Source of the DNA: Azospira sp. I13
Lineage (GTDB): Bacteria; Pseudomonadota; Gammaproteobacteria; Burkholderiales; Rhodocyclaceae
Assembly (NCBI RefSeq): GCF_003112695.1
Contig: NZ_BFBP01000011.1
Coordinates: forward strand, 263,401-327,400
Reading direction: 5' to 3'
DNA length: 64,000 nucleotides
Positions within the stretch are counted from its first letter, which is position 1, and every line of letters begins with the position of its first letter. Made by a program: the position numbers and the translations under genes. The notes beneath the pieces were generated by a model that saw only the letters and a list, made by a program, of their open reading frames with translations, did no database searches and had not been told where the DNA came from. Shown piece by piece: positions 37,549 through 45,231 of this stretch.

Positions 37549-38364
37549 TTACTTAAGCCACTTTTCCCAACCATTTCCCCAATCGTTGGCTCGGTACATC
37601 CCTGCAAGCCTGGGCCCAAAATAATCAATCCGATTTTTTGCCCATTTCTGCCCGTGCCAGAACAAACGCATGTTCATACGCTTTCCTGGGGAAAGTACCA
37701 CCCAGTATTGGCAAACCTGATCGACGTAGGTGAAAAGTTCGGGGTAGTGCACGCAAGTTTCCGGTGCGTCTGCCAGGATGGGTTGCAGCCGGGCATAGCA
37801 ATCGAGCACCATGTCACGTAGCTCATGAGAAGCTGTCTCCTCTGAGAGCTTGGCAAGGATGGCGATTGCTGCCAGCGCATCAAAACTTCCCAGCGCCACA
37901 AGGCGATCAAAGTGCTCATCGGTTAATTGGACGAGATCTGCTTGCCCCTTGATCGAGCCTTCAGTCGTGATCAAAACATCAACGACTGGCAGGGATAGGG
38001 TTTGTAACTGGCGCTGCAATGCCCAGCGATCCAGATTAGCCCCTTTGAGAACATCCCAAATGGGATTATCAAACCAACTCGCCGTTCCAGGAAAGTGTCG
38101 CTCAGCGAGGTCAACCGAATCTTTCGGATCGTGGTTGCGTTTGGGAACCCGGGTGCCACGTTCATAACTGTCCCACTTCCTAGGACGATTGACCCCATCA
38201 GCAGAAATGCGGACAAGGTGGGGCTCTAAGGCTTTCTCGATCGCATAGGCACTGGGTAAACCTGAGCGCAGCTTGAGCACATGGAACCAAAACTGAGTCC
38301 TCAAGACATCAATCAGGTTGCGTGGTGGTCTGCCGGGTTTTGGGGGGGTATTGAATTTTGGCAT
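37549..38364 (-). CDS. Passenger gene: hypothetical, possible regulator
   Basis: 271 residues, ATG 38364 with no ribosome site. Basic Pro-rich N-terminus (PKFNTPPKPGRPPRN) and a region about 30-75 that may be a helix-turn-helix-like segment (YAIEKALE, KWDSYERGTRVPKR); the remainder is helical (DALAAIAILAKL). No known domain identified. It is divergent from the 116-residue gene across an 93-bp gap, a classic layout for a regulator. Confidence 0.65.
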   Translation of the reverse strand: MPKFNTPPKPGRPPRNLIDVLRTQFWFHVLKLRSGLPSAYAIEKALEPHLVRISADGVNRPRKWDSYERGTRVPKRNHDPKDSVDLAERHFPGTASWFDNPIWDVLKGANLDRWALQRQLQTLSLPVVDVLITTEGSIKGQADLVQLTDEHFDRLVALGSFDALAAIAILAKLSEETASHELRDMVLDCYARLQPILADAPETCVHYPELFTYVDQVCQYWVVLSPGKRMNMRLFWHGQKWAKNRIDYFGPRLAGMYRANDWGNGWEKWLK

Positions 38365-38457
38365 CTACATAGAGTACAGAAATTAAAAATTTCTGTTCGG
38401 GTGGAGTGACTGTGTGATCTGGCGAACACTGCGTGACCAACGAGCACATTGACCGCT

Positions 38458-38808
38458 ATGACCCTTTCGCCACCGCCTGAATCACACCTGCCCTTGGGGG
38501 CCTTCGACGCACACGAGCCGCCGCCGCGTCCGCTTGTAGAGCAGTTGTATGAAGACCTTCGAGCGCGCAATGGCCCAATCCTCGGCGGCGCCGATTTAGC
38601 TCAAGCCATGGGATATCGCTCCCTGGCCGCATTCCGTCAGGCCCGCCGACGCGGTCAAGTCGAAGTTGTCCTATTCACCTTGCCCAACCGTCGAGGAGTC
38701 TTTGCCCTAGGCCTGGATGTGGCCCAATGGTTAGCGGATGCGCGTCAAGCAAACTTGGTGGCGGGGAACGACGGCAAGCACGCAGCTAGGATGTCAGGTC
38801 CTCCATAG
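38458..38808 (+). CDS. Passenger gene: small putative DNA-binding protein
   Basis: 116 residues from ATG 38458 (a TTG three codons upstream is an alternative). The core GPILGGADLAQAMGYRS-type helix pair, then LAAFRQARRRGQVEV and a beta wing (LFTLPNRRGVFAL), resembles small winged-helix adaptors such as PrtN-type or excisionase-like proteins. Divergent from the 271-residue gene. It could control the passenger genes; confidence in function is low. Confidence 0.6.
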   Translation: MTLSPPPESHLPLGAFDAHEPPPRPLVEQLYEDLRARNGPILGGADLAQAMGYRSLAAFRQARRRGQVEVVLFTLPNRRGVFALGLDVAQWLADARQANLVAGNDGKHAARMSGPP

Positions 38809-39188
38809 CCGCTTCATTCCCATTGCGGCATTCCGGATTCCCCATTGATCAGAGTGTTACACCCTGAGCCGTGACACCGCAGCTTGGCTGGCCGGGTTAC
38901 GCCTAGCCGTCGACATCACCTGCCAGGAAGGAGAGAGCCCGTGAGCTGATAAACGCGAAAAGATCTGGGCCAGGAAAAGCAAAGCCCCCAGAGGTAGGAC
39001 TCAGGGGGCCTCACGGAACTGCTTGAAGTAGAGACTTCTAGTCAGATTCTGCGATTCCCATGCCCGTCTGTCAAGGACGGGCGGCCTCCTTCATTTTCCA
39101 TGACAACCCGCCGATCGCGTCGCGAGGACGAGTCGCGTCGGCACCACTTGGAGAATCGGCTGATGCGTACACGCCAGCCCAGCCTTCC
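38809..39188. other. 380-bp non-coding stretch before istA
   Basis: Contains a hairpin at 38984-39009 (GCCCCCAGAG / CTCAGGGGGC, one mismatch) that may act as a terminator or protect istA from read-through. TTCC-containing words near 38820-38850 hint weakly at an old IS end but do not have the TGYGTATTCC terminus or the regular spacing. No gene is supported. Confidence 0.5.
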
Positions 39189-40727
39189 ATGGCCAATCGG
39201 AGAATCCCAATGAGAAAAATCCGCCAGGTGCTCCGCCTGCATTATGAAAACCAACAGAGCCGACGAGCTATCGCTCGCAGTCTAGGACTGTCGCGCGATG
39301 CCATCGCTGACTACCTGACGCGTGCGGCCGCCGCAAAACTGACGTGGCCTCTGCCGCCTGACCTCGATGATGCCGCGCTGGAACAACGACTGTTTCCACC
39401 GGTGGTGGCAATCGCCGCACCGCGCAAACCTGAACCCGATTGGGCTCAGATCCACCAGGAACTGAAACGCAAGGGCGCTACCCTGCAAGTGCTGCATGAA
39501 GAATATCTCGCCGTGCACCCGGATGGAATGGCCTACAGCCTGTTCTGCCAGCGGCATCGGGAATTCGCGCAGACCTTGAAGCGCTACATGCGGCAGACTT
39601 ATGTCGCCGGTGAGCGGGTGTTCGTTGATTACGCCGGCCCGACGATGGGCATTGCTGACCGACAGACCGGCGAGATGCTGGTTGCACAAATCTTCGTAGC
39701 GGTACTCGGTGCCTCCAACTACATCTATGCCGAAGCGCACTGGTCGCAAAGTCTGCCGGACTGGATTGCCGCACATACTCGCATGCTTGAGCACTTCGGT
39801 GCCGTGCCGGCTGTCATCGTCTGCGACAACCTGAAAGCGGCAGTCACCAAAGCCAGCCGGACCGAACCAGTGGTGAATGCCACCTACCAGGATATGGCGG
39901 ACCACTACGGCACGCTGATTCTCCCCGCTCGCTCCTACCAGCCGAAAGATAAGGCCAAAGCCGAGAATGGTGTGCTGATCGTCGAGCGCTGGATTCTGTT
40001 TCGGCTGCGAAAGCGGGTGTTTACCAGCCTCGGGGAATTGAATACAGCGATTCGGGAATTGCTGACTGAAATCAATGCACGGCCATTCCAGAAATTGCCG
40101 GGTTCCCGGCAGAGCGCCTTTGAAACGCTGGACCGACCGGCGATGTTGCCGTTGTCCGCCTCGCCTTACGAGTATGCCGAATTCCGAAAAGTTCGCGTCG
40201 GTCTGGATTACTGCGTCAAGGTGGATGAACGCCCTTACAGTGTGCCTTTCCGGCTGGCCCGGCGAGAGGTCGAGTTACGCCTGACGGCCGCGACCATCGA
40301 AGTACTTCATCGTGGGCAGCGGGTGGCAAGCCATGTTAGGAGTGCAGGCTCCGCACCGGCCATTGATCCGCAGCACATGGAAGCTGCGCACCGGCATTTT
40401 GGCCTCTGGGAAGCTGGCGGCGCCTTGGCATGGGCCATGCAAACCGGCCCTCATGTTCATCACTTCTTGCAAACCTTGCTGGCAACCATGCGAACCAGGG
40501 AACAAGGCTACCGCGCCCACAATGCCCTAAAAAAACTGGCCAATGATTTTACCAATCGACGGCTTAATGCCGCCTGCTGCCGTGCAATTGAAATCGGCGC
40601 CCAATCGCTGTCCAGCGTCCGCTCGATCCTGCGTAACAGCCTGGATCAGCAGCCGACAGCCGTGGATGACGTTCAGGAGGCGAGCTTTGAACATCCGAAT
40701 GTGCGCGGCGCCGAGTATTACCACTGA
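39189..40727 (+). CDS. istA: IS21-family transposase IstA
   Basis: 512 residues from ATG 39189 (MANRRIPMRKIRQVL). N-terminal helix-turn-helix at about 20-45; DDE catalytic core with D147 (VFVDYAGP), D213 (VIVCDNLKAAV) and E259 (KAKAENGV). The C-terminal beta region (YSVPFRLARREVELRL) is family-typical. It cuts and joins the element ends together with IstB. The gene is intact, so the element may be active. The DNA before it is open in frame for 43 more codons, which I take as non-coding. Confidence 0.95.
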   Translation: MANRRIPMRKIRQVLRLHYENQQSRRAIARSLGLSRDAIADYLTRAAAAKLTWPLPPDLDDAALEQRLFPPVVAIAAPRKPEPDWAQIHQELKRKGATLQVLHEEYLAVHPDGMAYSLFCQRHREFAQTLKRYMRQTYVAGERVFVDYAGPTMGIADRQTGEMLVAQIFVAVLGASNYIYAEAHWSQSLPDWIAAHTRMLEHFGAVPAVIVCDNLKAAVTKASRTEPVVNATYQDMADHYGTLILPARSYQPKDKAKAENGVLIVERWILFRLRKRVFTSLGELNTAIRELLTEINARPFQKLPGSRQSAFETLDRPAMLPLSASPYEYAEFRKVRVGLDYCVKVDERPYSVPFRLARREVELRLTAATIEVLHRGQRVASHVRSAGSAPAIDPQHMEAAHRHFGLWEAGGALAWAMQTGPHVHHFLQTLLATMRTREQGYRAHNALKKLANDFTNRRLNAACCRAIEIGAQSLSSVRSILRNSLDQQPTAVDDVQEASFEHPNVRGAEYYH

Positions 40728-40741
40728 TCTGAGGAACCCAT

Positions 40742-41497
40742 ATGCTGACCAACGATACTTTACGTAAACTAAATGAATTGAAGCTCTTCGGCATGGCTCG
40801 GGGCTTCGGGGATCAATTATCCAGTGCCGCCGCAACCCACCTCGCTTTTGAGGAGCGCTTTGGTCTTTTGGTCGATCAAGAAGTGACCTGCCGGGAGAAC
40901 CGCCGGCTGAAGCGGTTGCTTCAAATCGCCAAACTACGGGAAACCGCTTGTATGGAAGACATCGACTATCGACCTGGTCGGGGTCTGGATCGCAGCGAAA
41001 TGGCATCGTTATCGCTGTGCAACTGGATTCGACACGGCGTCAATGTGATCGTCACCGGGCCGACAGGTGGGGGAAAAACTTGGCTAGGCTGTGCCTTGGG
41101 AAACCAGGCATGCCGGCAGGGGCTAACGGTGATGTTCCACCGTTTGCCCTTATTGCTGGAAGAACTGGCCGTCTCCCATGGGGATGGGAGTTTCCGAAAG
41201 CGCTTGAATCAACTGGCCAAGGTTGATTTGCTGATCTTGGACGACTTCGGGATAGCCGCGCTGAATGCAATCGGGCGAAATGACCTGTTGGAGGTTATTG
41301 AACAGCGCTCGGGACATCGGTCGACGTTGATTACCAGCCAGTTGCCTGTGGATAGGTGGCATGACTATCTGAGTGGGGGAAATCCGACGATGGCGGATGC
41401 TATTTTGGACCGGCTGGTCAGTGGCGCGCATCGTATCGAGCTCAAGGGGGAGTCAATGCGCAAGTTACGCAGAGGAAGTAAACCAAGTTTGATCTGA
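40742..41497 (+). CDS. istB: IS21-family helper ATPase IstB
   Basis: 251 residues, ATG 40742 with GAGGA site 14 bases after istA. AAA+ DnaC-like protein with Walker A at 106-113 (GPTGGGKT), Walker B LLILDDFG, and sensor-1 region ITSQLPVDRWHDYL. IstB is the ATP-dependent target-selection and activator partner of IstA. The gene is full length. Confidence 0.95.
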   Translation: MLTNDTLRKLNELKLFGMARGFGDQLSSAAATHLAFEERFGLLVDQEVTCRENRRLKRLLQIAKLRETACMEDIDYRPGRGLDRSEMASLSLCNWIRHGVNVIVTGPTGGGKTWLGCALGNQACRQGLTVMFHRLPLLLEELAVSHGDGSFRKRLNQLAKVDLLILDDFGIAALNAIGRNDLLEVIEQRSGHRSTLITSQLPVDRWHDYLSGGNPTMADAILDRLVSGAHRIELKGESMRKLRRGSKPSLI

Positions 41498-41522
41498 TTG
41501 CAGCACTCAGGATCATCATTTC

Positions 41523-41548
41523 AAAACCCGCTGGACTGGCGGGTTTTT
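41523..41548 (+). terminator. Rho-independent terminator after istB
   Basis: AAAACCCGC/GCGGGTTTT stem with a seven-base loop followed by T residues, 26 bases after the istB stop. It overlaps the innermost right-end repeat. Confidence 0.85.
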
Positions 41549-41655
41549 ATCGTAACGGGTGGCGCTTTTGAGATTGGAATCGGTGGCCGGCTTTGCATCG
41601 TTATAGGTGGCTGGTTTCGGTCGTTATTAGTGGCTGATTTTGGGTGGAATACGCA
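41540..41655. repeat. Right-end multiple terminal repeats of the IS21 element
   Basis: Reading inward on the minus strand from 41655: TGCGT then five units starting ATTCC, ATAACGAC, ATAACGAT, ATTCCAAT and TTACGAT, each followed by an A-rich run and [GC]CCAC, spaced 23-25 bp. They mirror the left-end array. Confidence 0.85.
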
Positions 41656-41660
41656 CAGGA
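41656..41660. repeat. Target-site duplication, right copy
   Basis: CAGGA directly after the right end TACGCA, identical to 32494-32498. Confidence 0.92.
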
Positions 41661-41811
41661 ATAGCAGGGCCTCCAGCCCGACCCCATCGCCATAGGCGGT
41701 CTTGGCAAAAATGGCCATGGCACCAAAACCGGTGGCGGAAGCGACGATCCACAGCACGCCGGGTAGACGGCCGCTGCAATAACCGGAAAAGCGGTTGGAA
41801 GCGGAGGTCAC
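41656..41811 (-). pseudogene. EamA transporter, N-terminal part, split by a transposon
   Basis: 52 codons from GTG 41811, encoding the first membrane helix (VLWIVASATGFGAMAIFAK) and YGDGVGLEALLFL, then interrupted by the IS21 element. The rest of the gene is 31732-32498. The start overlaps the stop of the upstream 56-residue protein by four bases (GTGA). Confidence 0.9.
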
Positions 41812-41978
41812 GATCTCTCGCCCGATCCCTCACCGGAAGCAGGGGGCCGGGGTGGACGGGCAAACAGCCAGAAACAGGCGCCGAAAATCGCGGCCAGGCC
41901 GATCTCCCAGAGAAAGGGGAAATGCCAGACCAGCAACACGGCAGCCAGGACAACAGCCAGAAGCTTGAGCCAGACCAT
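41808..41978 (-). CDS. Small membrane protein, 56 aa
   Basis: ATG 41978 to TGA 41808. Two hydrophobic segments (LLAVVLAAVLLVW and LAAIFGACFWLFA) then a short polar tail (RPPRPPASGEGSGERS). The stop overlaps the GTG of the split EamA gene, suggesting translational coupling with the transporter. It has no strong ribosome site; the coupling and two clean helices support it. Confidence 0.6.
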   Translation of the reverse strand: MVWLKLLAVVLAAVLLVWHFPFLWEIGLAAIFGACFWLFARPPRPPASGEGSGERS

Positions 41979-42012
41979 GGGAAATACGGGAAAGGGACGA
42001 AGGCCCCATTAT

Positions 42013-42034
42013 GCCCGCCCCGGACGGGGCGGGC
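42013..42034. other. GC hairpin downstream of the second pit gene
   Basis: A 9-bp perfect GC stem (GCCCGCCCC/GGGGCGGGC, GGAC loop) without a T tract on either strand, 60 bases beyond the pit stop. It may stabilise the transcript end or work with Rho. Confidence 0.45.
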
Positions 42035-42094
42035 AGGCAGGAATCACGGCAGGAATTAAGTGAAAACTACGGCAGCTTTACGGCTACTACAGTG

Positions 42095-43102
42095 TTACAG
42101 CAGGAAACTACCCAGATACCAGGCACCGGCGGCAAACAGGGCGCTACAGGGAATGGTCAGGATCCAGGCCCAGACGATACCGCCAGCCACCCCCCAGCGC
42201 ACGGCGCTGAACTTGCGGGAGGAGCCGACACCGACGATAGCGCCGGTGATGGTGTGGGTGGTGGATACAGGAATGCCCAGGGCAGTGGCCAGGAACAGGG
42301 TCATGGCACCACCGGTTTCGGCGCAGAAACCGCCCACCGGCTTCAGCTTGGTGATCTTCTGGCCCATGGTCTTGACGATGCGCCAGCCACCGAACATGGT
42401 GCCCAGGCCGATGGCCACGTAGCAGCAGACCACCACCCAGACGGGGATCGGATCGGTGGACTGGGACAGGCCGGCGGCGATCAGCAGCATCCAGATGATA
42501 CCGATGGTCTTCTGGGCGTCGTTACCCCCGTGACCCAGACTGTAGAGGCCGGCGGAAAGCAGTTGCAGGCGACGGAACCATTTATCCACCTTGCGCGGCG
42601 TGGTGCGGAAAAACAACCAGGATACCGCCACCATGAGCAGGGTACCGAGGATGAAGCCGAGCAGCGGGGAAACGAAAATGAAAGCCACTGTCTTCAGCAC
42701 ACCGGAGGTGATCAGGGCACCGGGACCGGACTTGGCCAAGGCCGCCCCCACCAGGCCGCCAATCAGGGCATGGGAGGAGGAGGACGGAATGCCGTAATAC
42801 CAGGTGATCAGGTTCCACGCGATGGCCCCGACCAGGGCGCCGAAGATCACGATGTGATCGACGATGGCCGGGTCAATGGTGCCCTTGCCGATGGTGGTAG
42901 CCACCTTCAGCTGGAAGATGAAGATGGCGACGATGTTGAAGAAGGCGGCAAAGGCGACCGCCTGGTGGGGCTTCAGAACGCCGGTGGAGACCACGGTGGC
43001 GATGGAGTTCGCCGCGTCGTGGAAGCCGTTCATGAAGTCGAAGGCCAGGGCCAGCACCACCAGGAGAACGACTACCCCCAGGCTGATTTCGAGACCGCTC
43101 AT
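42095..43102 (-). CDS. Low-affinity phosphate transporter, Pit family (second copy)
   Basis: 335 residues. Pit signatures FDFMNGFHDAANS (about 22-34) and GLYSLGHGGNDAQKTIG (about 183-199), plus GIPSSSSHAL and GIPVSTTHT. About ten helices. The C-terminal segment and loop lengths differ from the copy at 12936, so the two are distant paralogues. It is downstream of its own DUF47 gene with a nine-base gap. Confidence 0.93.
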   Translation of the reverse strand: MSGLEISLGVVVLLVVLALAFDFMNGFHDAANSIATVVSTGVLKPHQAVAFAAFFNIVAIFIFQLKVATTIGKGTIDPAIVDHIVIFGALVGAIAWNLITWYYGIPSSSSHALIGGLVGAALAKSGPGALITSGVLKTVAFIFVSPLLGFILGTLLMVAVSWLFFRTTPRKVDKWFRRLQLLSAGLYSLGHGGNDAQKTIGIIWMLLIAAGLSQSTDPIPVWVVVCCYVAIGLGTMFGGWRIVKTMGQKITKLKPVGGFCAETGGAMTLFLATALGIPVSTTHTITGAIVGVGSSRKFSAVRWGVAGGIVWAWILTIPCSALFAAGAWYLGSFLL

Positions 43103-43111
43103 GACCGGGTC

Positions 43112-43750
43112 TCAGGAGTTTTCGAGAACGATGCCTTCGAGGATGTTGGCCACATCCTCACAGCGGTCGGTCACGGTTTCCAGCAGTTCGTAGATGGCCT
43201 TGAGCTTGATCAGCTGGCGCACGTCCGGCTCGTCGCGGAACAGGCGGGACATGGCGGAACGCATGACGCGGTCGGCATCCGATTCCAGGCGGTCGATTTC
43301 CTCACAGGTCTTGAGGATGGCAGGACCCTGGTCGGCGTTGGGCAGCAGGGACACGGCCCAGCGCACACGGTCGCAACAGGAGACGCAGATTTCGGCCAGC
43401 TGGATGGCTTCCGGGGTGCCCTTGCGGATGTCGTAGAGGGAAACGGTCTGGGTCACGTCCTGGATCAGGTCCAGGATGTCGTCCATGCCGGTGATGAGAG
43501 AGTGAATCTCGTCCCGGTCCAGGGGGGTGATGAAGGTCTTGTGCAGCAGGGCGACCGTCTCATGGGTGATCTTGTCGGCCCGGCTTTCGGCGGTATCGAC
43601 AGCTTCGGCGGCCTGGCTGGCCTCCTCGGGATTGCGTCCCAGGTGGTTGATGAAAGTGGCCAGGGCTTGCCCCCCCTGGATAATCTGCTCCGCGTGAGCG
43701 TTGAACAGATCGAAAAACTTGCCCTCTTGGGGCATCAGGCGTCCGAACAT
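43112..43750 (-). CDS. DUF47/PhoU-like Pit accessory protein (second copy)
   Basis: 212 residues, helical, motifs HETVALLHKTFITPLDRDEIHSL and YELLETVTDRCEDVANI characteristic of DUF47. It precedes the pit gene in the operon, the more common order in proteobacteria; the first pair has the reverse order. Probably controls transporter activity at the membrane. Confidence 0.9.
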   Translation of the reverse strand: MFGRLMPQEGKFFDLFNAHAEQIIQGGQALATFINHLGRNPEEASQAAEAVDTAESRADKITHETVALLHKTFITPLDRDEIHSLITGMDDILDLIQDVTQTVSLYDIRKGTPEAIQLAEICVSCCDRVRWAVSLLPNADQGPAILKTCEEIDRLESDADRVMRSAMSRLFRDEPDVRQLIKLKAIYELLETVTDRCEDVANILEGIVLENS

Positions 43751-43824
43751 GAATTTTCTATGTGGGTTTTGTGACAGATCGAGATTTTAGCACGGCCGCC
43801 CTCCCCGCCGCTGTGCCCTTACGG

Positions 43825-44559
43825 CTATTGTTCTGCCGGATGCCCGGACAGCCTTGCCAGGACTCGGTTTTCAGCCGTCACGAAGCGTACTTCCTGGAGT
43901 ACGCCGACGAGATAGCGCTTCTTCAGGGTGAAATCCGTGGGGCGGGCGTGAATAGCCTTCCAGAAGGTAGTGCTTTCCGAGACATAGGGTGCCCGCAGGG
44001 CCACCTGGGCGAGCAGACGTACCCCGCCGGGAGCCAATAGGGGGGCAGCCTGCTCCGGAGAGACGGTGACCTCGGCATCGAAGCCGGCATCGTCGTCGGT
44101 GCCCCGGGGAATGAAGTCGTAGAGGTTGTCGAAGGCCAGGAAATAGTCGTAGCGCCATTGCACGCCCATGGTTTCCGGCTCGCCGATCTTGTCCTCCCCC
44201 TGGTAGCTGCCCCGGTCTTCGGCGACGCTGCCGAGGGGCAGGAATTTGAAGCGGTAATAATCTTCCCGCTCTGGATTGGCCAGGGGCTGCCAGCTCCAGC
44301 CTTCGGTGAGCTGATTGAAGGCCATGGGGTAGTGGAGGTGTAGACGGCGACTGGCTTCGTCATAGCTGACCTGCAGGCCGGAATCGGCAGCGGCGGCCAC
44401 CAGAACGCTCTCGGCCCGGCCTTCACCGGCGGCCACCGCACGATAGGAAGCGACCGGGTCTGGCCAGGCGGTCGCCTGGCCCTGGGCGGTGCTGCCCACC
44501 AATGCCAGGACCACGCCCATCCAGGGCGTCAGTTTTTTCAATGCAACGGCCAAGGCCAT
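43825..44559 (-). CDS. Exported protein of unknown function
   Basis: 244 residues from ATG 44559 with GGGGGA site. Signal peptide about 1-26 (LTPWMGVVLALVGSTAQGQA). The mature part is beta-rich and acidic (YDYFLAFDNLYDFIPRGTDDD); no cysteine, no recognised motif. It sits alone on the minus strand between pit and the hydrogenase operon. Family unknown. Confidence 0.75.
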   Translation of the reverse strand: MALAVALKKLTPWMGVVLALVGSTAQGQATAWPDPVASYRAVAAGEGRAESVLVAAAADSGLQVSYDEASRRLHLHYPMAFNQLTEGWSWQPLANPEREDYYRFKFLPLGSVAEDRGSYQGEDKIGEPETMGVQWRYDYFLAFDNLYDFIPRGTDDDAGFDAEVTVSPEQAAPLLAPGGVRLLAQVALRAPYVSESTTFWKAIHARPTDFTLKKRYLVGVLQEVRFVTAENRVLARLSGHPAEQ

Positions 44560-44710
44560 GGTCAATCCCCCGAAATACCGCTTTGTCGCGGCCCTGCCAT
44601 TCTTCCCACGTACGGCATGGCAAACCATGATGCAGGTCAAGCCGCCCCGGGGGTCTTGCAGGCGCCTGACGCGCGCAAGCCAAGGTCAATTGGGGAAAAA
44701 CGACGGAGAT

Positions 44711-45220
44711 TCAGGAGGGCAAGGGAAAGCCCGGCAGGGTACGCCGGCGGCCCCAGGCTTCGGCATCCGGCAAGCGGCAAAGCTCAGCCAGGAACGTCCA
44801 GGCTGCATCAAGGTGAGCCAGGGCAGCCGGGCTCAGGCCCTCCCCCAACTCGAAACACTGGCCCCGCAGGCATAGCACATAGGCCGGTGGCGGCACCTGA
44901 CCCAAGGCCTGGGCGTAGACCGCCAGCACATCACCGGGGGACAGGGCGTGGCTGGTATGGGCCGGATTGAAACGAGGCCGAACGGGCTCAAAGCTGAACG
45001 GGGCCGGCGTACCTTGGCCCGCATCGATGAACAGGGCTAGGCTGCGTCCTTGCAGATCAATGGCGTGCTCGATCTGCAACTGAAAATCTTCCACGGTGGC
45101 GATGCCGGGCAAGCGGGCTTCTTCAAGCCGCTGCAGCAGCAGGTGCCCCAGGGCATCGTCACCCCGGCTGGGGTTGCCGATGCCGAAGACCACCACTTCC
45201 CGGGCCAGGGCCTGATCCAT
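44711..45220 (-). CDS. hoxW: Hydrogenase maturation endopeptidase HoxW
   Basis: 169 residues. GIGNPSRGDDALG (about 13-25) is the GxGNxxxxDDGxG signature of [NiFe]-hydrogenase C-terminal proteases; the metal-binding D/E and later His (SHALSPGDVL) positions are present. It removes the C-terminal tail of HoxH after nickel insertion. Last gene of the hox operon, 11 bp after hoxH. Confidence 0.9.
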   Translation of the reverse strand: MDQALAREVVVFGIGNPSRGDDALGHLLLQRLEEARLPGIATVEDFQLQIEHAIDLQGRSLALFIDAGQGTPAPFSFEPVRPRFNPAHTSHALSPGDVLAVYAQALGQVPPPAYVLCLRGQCFELGEGLSPAALAHLDAAWTFLAELCRLPDAEAWGRRRTLPGFPLPS

Positions 45221-45231
45221 GGCGCCCCGCC

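Larger units (their letters stand above)
32499..41655 (+). mobile_element. IS21-family element with 6.5 kb of passenger genes
   Basis: 9157 bp. Ends are TGTGTATTCC (left, 32499) and TGCGTATTCC (right, reading inward from 41655), nine of ten bases identical. Inside each end are four or five repeats spaced 22-25 bp, the transposase-binding arrangement characteristic of IS21. istA (39189-40727) and istB (40742-41497) sit at the right. A 5-bp direct repeat flanks the element and it breaks an EamA gene. A plain IS21 is about 2.0-2.5 kb; here four other genes (32805-38808) lie between the left end and istA, so it moved as a cargo-bearing unit. The passenger DNA is visibly less GC-rich than the host DNA. 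I saw no second left end just before istA. Confidence 0.92.

Noticed and set aside
38809-39188. A second left IS21 end just before istA
   Set aside because: Only scattered TTCC words are seen, without the TGYGTATTCC terminus or the regular 22-25-bp repeats, so the only good left end is at 32499.
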